Origin: Lentisphaerota bacterium
Lineage (GTDB): Bacteria; Verrucomicrobiota; Kiritimatiellia; RFP12; UBA1067
DNA length: 12,082 nucleotides
Direction: 5' to 3'
Assembly: GCA_022839525.1 (NCBI GenBank)
Contig: JALHET010000035.1
Coordinates: 1-12,082 of the forward strand
This document shows, piece after piece, positions 6,241-12,082 of the stretch (the stretch's first letter is position 1; each line of letters begins with the position of its first letter). Made by a program: the position numbers and the translations under genes. A model generated the notes under the pieces. It was not told the origin of the DNA and did no database searches. It saw only the letters and a program-made list of their open reading frames with translations.

Positions 6241-9200
6241 AAACAAAGCTGCGTTTGTGTCTGGCCCTGGTTGGGTTGGGTCTTTCAGTCGCCCATGCGG
6301 CGGAAACGGGTTCCGGGGCGCCCCTCCGGGAAATCCTCAAAAACGGAGGGTTCGAAGAGACGGCTCCGTTTGAGAAGACGGTTGAAAAATGGGCGTTCCC
6401 CGGCAAAGCGCTTCCTGTCGGCTGGTCGCCCGAATACACCTACGGCAACGCCGAGGCCGAGCCGGTGCCGGCCGCACCCGGTTCGCCCAACCGGGGTTTG
6501 CGTCTGAAGCGCGGGGCGCTGTTCCAAGAGCTCAATGTCGCCCCCTCGGCGGAAGAGCGCGTGTTGGAGATCAGCCTCGATGTTTCGGGTAAAAATGCCT
6601 CGTGCCTGATCCGGGTGAACAGGCGGGATTGTTTCAGCGTGAACAAGCTGACCGAACAACCGCGCCGCTACCGGGGCGCCTTCATTGTCAAACCCGGGGA
6701 ACGGATCACGCGGTTCGCGCTCTGGACCTGGGAAGGCGAGATCCGCATCGGCAACGTGTCGGCCAAGATCGCTGATCCCGTGGCTGCGCCAGTGCCGTTG
6801 CTCAAGGCCGTCGCGTTTCCTGAAAACGCATGTGCGGCCACCGTCTGGGTGCGGCCCGGGGCCCAAGGCCTTTCGGTCACCCTGTCCCGCCGGGACGCGA
6901 AACACACGACGCTCTCGCTCAATCCGTTCAGCCTGTCGCTCCCCGTCAGCGAGGAAGCCGGAGAGGTGACGACCGTGTCGAAAGTCCTTCCGGACGCCGG
7001 GATCACGGTTGCCGGCCTGAAGGAGGGGGATCTGCGCCGGTATGTGCGTCCCAACCTGAAGCTCTACCAGAAGGAGCGTTCAAAGAAACACGTTGCCGAC
7101 TGGGAGCGTTTTCCCGGCGCGCGCGCCTACCGCTTTCCCCTGACGTTCCGCCGCGAAAGCGCGGGCCTCGGCTGTCTGGTGGATAACCGCTACATGGGGG
7201 CGCTGGATGGCGCGGTCACGGGGCTGGTCTTCTCGTGCGCGCAGGCGGGCGCTGTGGGCGACATCTCCTTCGAGGAGGGGACGGGCGACACGCGGTACCT
7301 GCCGCTGCCGCTGGCGGCGTTCCAGAGGCCGGCGGAGCAACAGCCTGCGCCCCGTGACCCGCAGGAAGGCCGCGAACCGTTCGGGGGCGTACCGTTCATC
7401 CGGCGGGAGGGAGCCGGGCTGGATATGGGCGTGACCGCCCGCCACCGCGAGGTTTACCCGTCTTACACCTTCCGGACCGCGTTTGACGGGCTCCGTGAAT
7501 CGTGCCTGGCTGCGGTGCCTCCGGAGCAGTACATCCGGGCTTGGGTGCTGTGCGCCTTGGATCCCGACCCGAAAAAAGACCCTTCGCTTACCGTGCGCCT
7601 GACCCGGTTTATTCCCGGCAGCCGGTTCTCCGGCCGCGGGCGGGAGAGTTTGGCTGACACCACTGTGCGCCTGCCGCACGGCGGGGAGCCTGCTCCGGCG
7701 GGATTCACCCGCGTGGGGACAACAACAATCGGGGACGCGCAGGTTCCGCTCTGGCTGGCGGAAATCTTTTTGCAGTCCGGCGAGATCCAAGACATTGTCT
7801 TTGACGACAAGGGGCCGAAGATACAGGGCGAGCCGGTTCATCCGAATCTGGACGTCGAGCTGCTGGGCCCGCTGACGCCGCTGGCTCATCCCTTTACCGA
7901 TGCCCGCCACCTTCCCTTGGCCAGTCCGGCCAGCGGGGTGCGCGTGTTCGGGGTCACACTGGAAAAGCCTCCGGTGGAAATGGAGGTGCGCCAGACTGAA
8001 CCCGGCAATATTTTCCACAACGGCGAGAAGCCGGAATTACCCGTAGCCCTGCGCGCGCGGCAGGACGGCGACTACACCCTGCGCTGGACCGTGCGCGACG
8101 CGGAGGAGCGGGTCGTGGCCGCGAAGGCCGAGGTGTTCTCCCTGAAAGCCTCCGCAGGCGAAACGCTTGTTCCCGTGCCGCTGGCACAGCCCGTGCCGGG
8201 CTGGTACGGGATCGTGTTCGAGCTGGAGCAGGCCGGGCGCACGCTTCTCCGCCACACGGCGTCGTTCGCGCTGCTTGGCTCCGACACGCGGCAGGCCGGG
8301 GTTGCGGACTCACCCTTCGGCACCTGGTGGTACACATATCATTATTGCCCGAAGGACGCCGCTCTAGGCGCGGGGCCGCTCTCGCTCAAGGCGGGGCTGC
8401 GCCGCAACGCGGGCGCAGGCCCCGATGAGGCGACGCTGGCTCCGTGGAAGGTGACGGCCGGCACCCTCGGGTGGCCGGGACACCTCCTTGCGCGCAACGC
8501 CTCCGACGCCGAGATCAAGGCGTTTATCGACGACAAGATCGCCCGGTTTCCAAGCTGCGACAACATCATGATCTTCCACGAGAATGCCCAGCGCGGCTAT
8601 CAGGTGGCTCCCGAACTGGCCGGGATCAAGGTGCTGCCTGAGCACGAGTTTTCCAACGCCGACGCGCTGTTCGCGCAGGCCATGCGGCTGGCCAAACTCG
8701 TGCGCGAGCATTACCCGAAACTGAAGATCGTCATCGGCAACAGCCTGGGCTGTTCAGAACTGGTCGCGATGTTGCTGAGGCGGGGCTTCCCCGAGAAATA
8801 CGGGGATTATGTCGGGCTCGAGGTTGTGAGCCGTACCGGCCAGCCGGAGAAATTGTGGGCCGGCGGCCAGCAGGCCGGCTGGATGATGCGGGAGGCCGCC
8901 CGGCTCCACGGCTGCCGCTCGTGGGGCGTGACCAGTTGCGTGGAATGCAATTACCGCAACGACCGCATCCAGGGGCAACAGCTTCAGGCCGAGCAATACG
9001 TGCGCGACGCGCTGCTGCTGACGGCCTACCGCGCCCCGCACATTTCGCTTGCGGTGCTGTTCGACACCGGCAACAACTACAACTCCTCCTTCTGGGGCGG
9101 CACCGGCCTCTGCCGCCGCTATCCGTTCCTTTACCCCAAAAAGTCCTACGTGGCCGTGGCGACGCTCACGAAGGCGCTCGACCGCGCGGTGTTGACCCGT

Positions 9201-10139
9201 GAGGTTCCGACCGGCTCTTGGTCGGTCTACGCGCTGGAGTGCAAGCGGCCAGACGGCAAGTGGGTGTATCCCCTCTGGACAGGACGCGGCACGGCTGTGC
9301 TGACCCTGCGGTTCGCAAAAAACAGCCGGTATGAGTTGACGGATCTCTACGGGCGCAGCCGTACGGGTTCGACGTTCTGGAACTGGAAGCGCCTGAAGTT
9401 GACCGCCGGAACCGCAGCGCAGTATCTGGTCAGCGATGAGCCGGTCAGCGCGGTCACATGCGGCGCCCGCGCCTATCCGGAAGACCAACCGCCCGCCAAC
9501 CTGCGGGTGGTCGCGCCGATGGATGCCGCCGCCGACTGGCGGCAGGTTCCGGGCAAGGATCCGTTGCTTGAGGAGACCACCCGCACAGATTTGCCTTACC
9601 GGACAGCCGGAACCTTTGAGCTGCGGCAGGTGCGGGACGAGGAAAAAGGGGACTGTCTGGAAGTGGAGCTGGTGGCTCAGACCAATCTGCCGGCGCTGAT
9701 GAGCGAATACACCGTGCTGCGGCTGAAAGAGCCCGTGACGGTAGAGGGCGAGCCGACGACGCTGGGGCTGTGGGTCAAGGGCAATTCGGGCTGGGGCGAG
9801 GTGTATTGGGAGATCGAGGACGCTAAGGGAGTCCGCCGCTTGTCGTGCGGCACCGCCGAGCACGGCACCTCAGTTTTCGATTACGATGGCCAGTTGGCCA
9901 CGGTCAACTTCGACGGCTGGAATTTCCTGCGCATGCCGATCACGGAGAAATCTCCGGTTCCGGATCTGTCCACAGGCAGTGTCAATAATCTCTGGCAGAA
10001 GTCAACCAATGCCGCTGTGGCCTATCCGATCAAAGTCACGGGCGTGGCGGTATCGCTGCCGCCCCGCGCGCTGCATTTGACCGAGATGAGGCCGATCCGG
10101 CAAGTGATCCGGCTAAAGGATCTGAGCGTGTACAAGTAA
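6237..10139 (+). CDS. Secreted 1300-residue multidomain putative glycoside hydrolase
   Basis: The start codon overlaps the preceding stop (ATGA, 6237-6240), with a modest AAGGA (6224-6228) upstream. The Sec signal peptide ends AHA at about residue 21. Residues ~30-175 look like a jelly-roll carbohydrate-binding module (ILKNGGFEE start). Residues ~185-575 are beta-rich with no family I recognise. Residues ~580-685 resemble an Ig-like sandwich that often precedes a glycosidase barrel. Residues ~690-1065 look like a TIM barrel, starting SPFGTWWYTYHY. Candidate catalytic acids are E782 in IMIFHEN (a clan-A-like acid/base setting), E862 in VGLEVVSR and E903 in SCVECNY. Residues ~1125-1300 form a second binding-type beta-sandwich. 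I cannot assign a GH family number. Tight coupling to the DUF4838 gene suggests both act on the same glycan. Confidence 0.87.
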   Translation: MKTKLRLCLALVGLGLSVAHAAETGSGAPLREILKNGGFEETAPFEKTVEKWAFPGKALPVGWSPEYTYGNAEAEPVPAAPGSPNRGLRLKRGALFQELNVAPSAEERVLEISLDVSGKNASCLIRVNRRDCFSVNKLTEQPRRYRGAFIVKPGERITRFALWTWEGEIRIGNVSAKIADPVAAPVPLLKAVAFPENACAATVWVRPGAQGLSVTLSRRDAKHTTLSLNPFSLSLPVSEEAGEVTTVSKVLPDAGITVAGLKEGDLRRYVRPNLKLYQKERSKKHVADWERFPGARAYRFPLTFRRESAGLGCLVDNRYMGALDGAVTGLVFSCAQAGAVGDISFEEGTGDTRYLPLPLAAFQRPAEQQPAPRDPQEGREPFGGVPFIRREGAGLDMGVTARHREVYPSYTFRTAFDGLRESCLAAVPPEQYIRAWVLCALDPDPKKDPSLTVRLTRFIPGSRFSGRGRESLADTTVRLPHGGEPAPAGFTRVGTTTIGDAQVPLWLAEIFLQSGEIQDIVFDDKGPKIQGEPVHPNLDVELLGPLTPLAHPFTDARHLPLASPASGVRVFGVTLEKPPVEMEVRQTEPGNIFHNGEKPELPVALRARQDGDYTLRWTVRDAEERVVAAKAEVFSLKASAGETLVPVPLAQPVPGWYGIVFELEQAGRTLLRHTASFALLGSDTRQAGVADSPFGTWWYTYHYCPKDAALGAGPLSLKAGLRRNAGAGPDEATLAPWKVTAGTLGWPGHLLARNASDAEIKAFIDDKIARFPSCDNIMIFHENAQRGYQVAPELAGIKVLPEHEFSNADALFAQAMRLAKLVREHYPKLKIVIGNSLGCSELVAMLLRRGFPEKYGDYVGLEVVSRTGQPEKLWAGGQQAGWMMREAARLHGCRSWGVTSCVECNYRNDRIQGQQLQAEQYVRDALLLTAYRAPHISLAVLFDTGNNYNSSFWGGTGLCRRYPFLYPKKSYVAVATLTKALDRAVLTREVPTGSWSVYALECKRPDGKWVYPLWTGRGTAVLTLRFAKNSRYELTDLYGRSRTGSTFWNWKRLKLTAGTAAQYLVSDEPVSAVTCGARAYPEDQPPANLRVVAPMDAAADWRQVPGKDPLLEETTRTDLPYRTAGTFELRQVRDEEKGDCLEVELVAQTNLPALMSEYTVLRLKEPVTVEGEPTTLGLWVKGNSGWGEVYWEIEDAKGVRRLSCGTAEHGTSVFDYDGQLATVNFDGWNFLRMPITEKSPVPDLSTGSVNNLWQKSTNAAVAYPIKVTGVAVSLPPRALHLTEMRPIRQVIRLKDLSVYK

Positions 10140-10140
10140 T

Positions 10141-10186
10141 GCAAAGCGCGTCGCCGCGCTTGCATGCCCGCCCTGTCGGGGGCGGC
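10141..10186 (+). terminator. Tandem hairpins after the glycosidase stop codon
   Basis: The first hairpin pairs GCAA+GCGCG (10141-10150, one bulged A) with CGCGC+TTGC (10155-10163). The second pairs GCC+GCCC (10166-10173, one bulged C) with GGGC+GGC (10180-10186). They begin immediately after TAA 10137-10139. No U-tract follows either, so they are not canonical intrinsic terminators. A 3'-end stabilising or factor-assisted terminator role is plausible. Confidence 0.4.
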
Positions 10187-10194
10187 ACCGACAC

Positions 10195-10209
10195 AAACGG
10201 GATCCGTTT
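10195..10209. promoter_or_regulatory. Palindrome AAACGG-GAT-CCGTTT
   Basis: A perfect 6-bp inverted repeat with a 3-nt centre, located between the tandem hairpins and the AT-richer half of the spacer. It could be an operator half-site pair or a third small hairpin. The symmetry is direct observation; the function is not known. Confidence 0.3.
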
Positions 10210-10366
10210 GGGATACACCCCGGCGGCCACGCTCCAAGCCTACAACAGAAACAACCCCGGCCTGCGTGTTTTCCGGATCAAAGAAAACGGGACCTACACG
10301 ACACAGGCATTAAAGAGTCGGAGCTGTAAAAAGGAAAACGGCAAGAAGTCTGGAACGAACGGCGAA

Positions 10367-10395
10367 TGGACAAAGCGTCATGGTTTTGATATGAA
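10367..10395 (+). promoter_or_regulatory. Candidate sigma70-type promoter for the adhesin gene
   Basis: TGGACA (10367-10372, 5 of 6 to TTGACA) is separated by exactly 17 nt from TATGAA (10390-10395, 4 of 6 to TATAAT). It sits in the most AT-rich part of the spacer and would give a leader of roughly 70 nt before ATG 10471. The match is moderate and sigma preferences in this lineage may differ. Confidence 0.4.
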
Positions 10396-10470
10396 TAAAC
10401 GGCTGAATGAGAATGGTGTCGGGATGTTTAGCATTTCAGCATCCTTAATTCCAGAAATGGAGAAAACAGA

Positions 10471-12082
10471 ATGAAGGCAAGATCGCGTTTTCAACTGGTG
10501 GTCGGCGTTATACTGTTTGGGCTGGGGGCCGGTGAGGTGTGCGGGGACACCCTGACCTGGACGGCGGGGACCAACGACTGGCACGCGGTGCAGAACTGGA
10601 CGAACTGGGCCGAGCCTGCGGCCACGCGCGTGCCGGCCGACGGCGACACCGCGGTCGTGACCAATGCCGGCGCGCGCGTCTTGCTGGCGCAGCCGTCGGC
10701 GTACCTCGGTGCGCTGGTGATCAGCAACGCGGTGGTGTCGTGCTCTAACTGGGACACGACGCTCTACGCCACGAACCTGACGATCTTGAAGGGGGGGCTT
10801 CTGACCTGCGAGGGGCCCTTCACCAACAACGCCATGTCCAACCGCGTGTGCGTGACCTGTTCCACACTGGTTATCGAGACCAACGGCGCCATCACTGTGG
10901 ACGGCAAGGGATGGGCGGGCGGGACAGGCTATTATGGAGACGGCCAGGGGCCGGGCGGCGGCGGAATCCTGAGCGGTACTGGCGGCGGTGGAACCAGCGG
11001 ATATTTTTTTGGCGGCAGCTACGGTGGCATGGGGCGAATCGGCAATCCCAAGCAGTGCAACCTCTTGAACCAGACAGCGTACTGTTGTCTCGCGACGAAC
11101 ACCTACGGTTCCGCCGAAGCCCCCCTGCATCCGGGTAGCGGCGGCACCGCCCCCCATCAGACGGTGAGCGGCTATATGGGCGGTTCGGGCGGCGGAGCGG
11201 TACGCATTGTCGCGGATCATGTGGTGGTGAACGGGAAGATCAGCGCCAATGGAACGAAGCCGGTCGGCAGTTCGCACGGGAGCGGCGGTTCGGGCGGCGG
11301 CATCTACATTACCTGTTCCACGATCACAGGCACCAATGGCTCCATCACGGTTAATGCCGGGCCTTCCGGCGGCGGTTTAGGCGGCGGGGGCGGGGGCGGG
11401 CGCATTGCGGTGGCCTACGATCCGGAGGCGCAGGGCATGCTGCCCGTGCCGTCGGTCACCTTTTCCGCGGCGCCATCCTCTTCGGGTGGACAGGGCACGT
11501 TTCTGCCCGGCGATATCGGGACGCTCTGGTTCCCGGACGCTTATTTCTTCTCGCCGACAAACCTGTTCACGGGGCAGTGGGTGGCGCCCGTGCCACCCGA
11601 TCTGGTTCTTCCTGAGTGGACGGTGAGCAACATGTGGGTGCGGTTGCCCAGCTTTTCCCTGACGGTCACGAACGCAGTGACAATAACAGGAACCAATTAC
11701 ATGTGTTGCAAGCTCGAGATCATGAACGCAACCACGGTTCGTTGTGGCCAGGTCAAGATCAGCGGAGCCACTCTGGGTCTCGGCAATGGGTTTCTAGATA
11801 CCTACCCCACGTTCCGGAATCCCTTCCCCGCGTCTGCAGAGGGGGCCACCCTAGCGGTAGCGAACGACCTGATCCTGACCAACGCTGCCCGGTTATATGT
11901 GTTTGCCGGGGGAACCCATGCCGCTTCGCCGTCGGGAATCGGTGCCCGGGTTGAGGTGGGGAACGACCTCCTGATCGCCACCAACTGCTGGGTTTTCCCG
12001 GTTTCGCATCCCACGAACGGCGCGTCGCCGCTCTTCACCATGCGCAACCTGACGGTCGGGCGCGGCGGCGGGTTCAATGCCG
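10471..12082 (+). CDS. Large secreted Gly-rich beta-helix adhesin-like protein, 3' end outside window
   Basis: The frame is open from ATG 10471 to the window end, 537 full codons without a stop. GGAG (10459-10462) lies 8 nt upstream of the start. A Sec signal peptide (FQLVVGVILFGLG core) ends near residue 25. The mature start, TLTWTAGTNDWHAVQNW followed by PADGDTAVVTN, is typical of passenger regions of autotransporter-like beta-helix proteins. Three rung-like repeats follow, at residues ~126-148, ~243-265 and ~278-300; the first and third share the TCST core and all share NG-x-I-(T/S)-x-(N/D). Each is followed by a Gly-rich loop, the longest being an 11-residue Gly-rich run (residues 300-310, one Leu) leading into RIAVAYD. 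Asn and Thr are abundant throughout. It is probably a surface adhesin or cell-envelope structure; the anchoring domain would lie downstream. Confidence 0.85.
   Translation, partial: MKARSRFQLVVGVILFGLGAGEVCGDTLTWTAGTNDWHAVQNWTNWAEPAATRVPADGDTAVVTNAGARVLLAQPSAYLGALVISNAVVSCSNWDTTLYATNLTILKGGLLTCEGPFTNNAMSNRVCVTCSTLVIETNGAITVDGKGWAGGTGYYGDGQGPGGGGILSGTGGGGTSGYFFGGSYGGMGRIGNPKQCNLLNQTAYCCLATNTYGSAEAPLHPGSGGTAPHQTVSGYMGGSGGGAVRIVADHVVVNGKISANGTKPVGSSHGSGGSGGGIYITCSTITGTNGSITVNAGPSGGGLGGGGGGGRIAVAYDPEAQGMLPVPSVTFSAAPSSSGGQGTFLPGDIGTLWFPDAYFFSPTNLFTGQWVAPVPPDLVLPEWTVSNMWVRLPSFSLTVTNAVTITGTNYMCCKLEIMNATTVRCGQVKISGATLGLGNGFLDTYPTFRNPFPASAEGATLAVANDLILTNAARLYVFAGGTHAASPSGIGARVEVGNDLLIATNCWVFPVSHPTNGASPLFTMRNLTVGRGGGFNA
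10846..11421 (+). repeat. Three degenerate beta-helix rung repeats with Gly-rich loops
   Basis: Within the adhesin gene the units start at 10846 (VCVTCSTLVIETNGAITVDG), 11197 (AVRIVADHVVVNGKISANG) and 11302 (IYITCSTITGTNGSITVNAG). Each is joined to Gly-rich segments encoded by GGC/GGG/GGT runs. The repeats are recognisable at protein level; the DNA is less conserved. Confidence 0.65.

Larger units (their letters stand above)
10140..10470 (+). other. 331-bp spacer: structured GC-rich half, AT-richer promoter-like half
   Basis: This is the only long non-coding stretch. Positions 10141-10209 hold three successive hairpins. From about 10260 the GC content drops clearly and A-rich purine runs appear, ending with a candidate promoter and the ribosome-binding site GGAG (10459-10462) of the adhesin gene. 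An open frame of 111 codons (10139-10474) spans the whole spacer. It lacks a ribosome-binding site, signal peptide or recognisable motif, and its start region lies inside the hairpins, so I do not call it a gene. The spacer most likely separates two transcription units. Confidence 0.6.

Noticed and set aside
10139..10474. 111-codon open frame filling the last spacer, as a real gene
   Set aside because: It has no ribosome-binding site, its first codons lie in two strong hairpins, composition changes midway, and no signal or motif is visible. Kept only as an observation.
1..12082. CRISPR array, tRNA or rRNA gene, insertion sequence or phage gene
   Set aside because: Reading both strands, I found no regularly spaced repeats, cloverleaf-like segments, transposase motifs or terminal inverted repeats.

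Overview
The window is a co-directional block, all on the + strand, of large secreted proteins from a GC-rich, Gram-negative-type bacterium. I infer a PVC-superphylum member, most likely Kiritimatiellota or a close Verrucomicrobia/Lentisphaerae relative. The basis is general knowledge of protein families. There are paralogous FGE-sulfatase (SUMF1)-fold proteins with an N-terminal beta domain, a DUF4838 protein with a CBM9-like domain, and a very large Gly-rich beta-helix surface protein, all in loosely packed runs of exported proteins. No rRNA, tRNA or housekeeping gene confirms the taxonomy.

Layout: (1) the 3' end of a SUMF1-fold gene (1-259); (2) a Tat-exported, probably (beta/alpha)8-barrel protein of unknown family (353-1276); (3) a small secreted beta-rich protein with an internal two-fold repeat (1340-2047); (4) a complete SUMF1-fold paralogue of gene 1 (2134-3360); (5) a 934-residue protein with GH67-N-like, DUF4838, CBM9-like and jelly-roll regions (3436-6240); (6) a 1300-residue multidomain putative glycoside hydrolase, coupled to gene 5 by an ATGA overlap (6237-10139); (7) a 331-bp spacer with hairpins, an AT-richer half and a candidate promoter; (8) the 5' part of a large Gly-rich beta-helix adhesin-like gene that runs off the window (10471-12082, no stop).

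Every complete or 5'-intact gene starts with an export signal: Sec-type in five and twin-arginine in one. The block therefore looks like an envelope or extracellular polysaccharide-processing and surface-binding locus. Genes 5 and 6 are the likely carbohydrate-active pair, and the Tat protein may be a further barrel enzyme. The SUMF1-fold, small beta and Gly-rich proteins look like binding or surface-structure components. The substrate cannot be read from the sequence. No sulfatase, transporter, regulator, reverse transcriptase, phage or IS gene is present. The spacers between genes 1 and 5 are 63-93 nt. Each holds a GC-rich hairpin without a U-tract, which suggests one transcript with intercistronic RNA structures. 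The spacer before gene 8 probably starts a new transcription unit.
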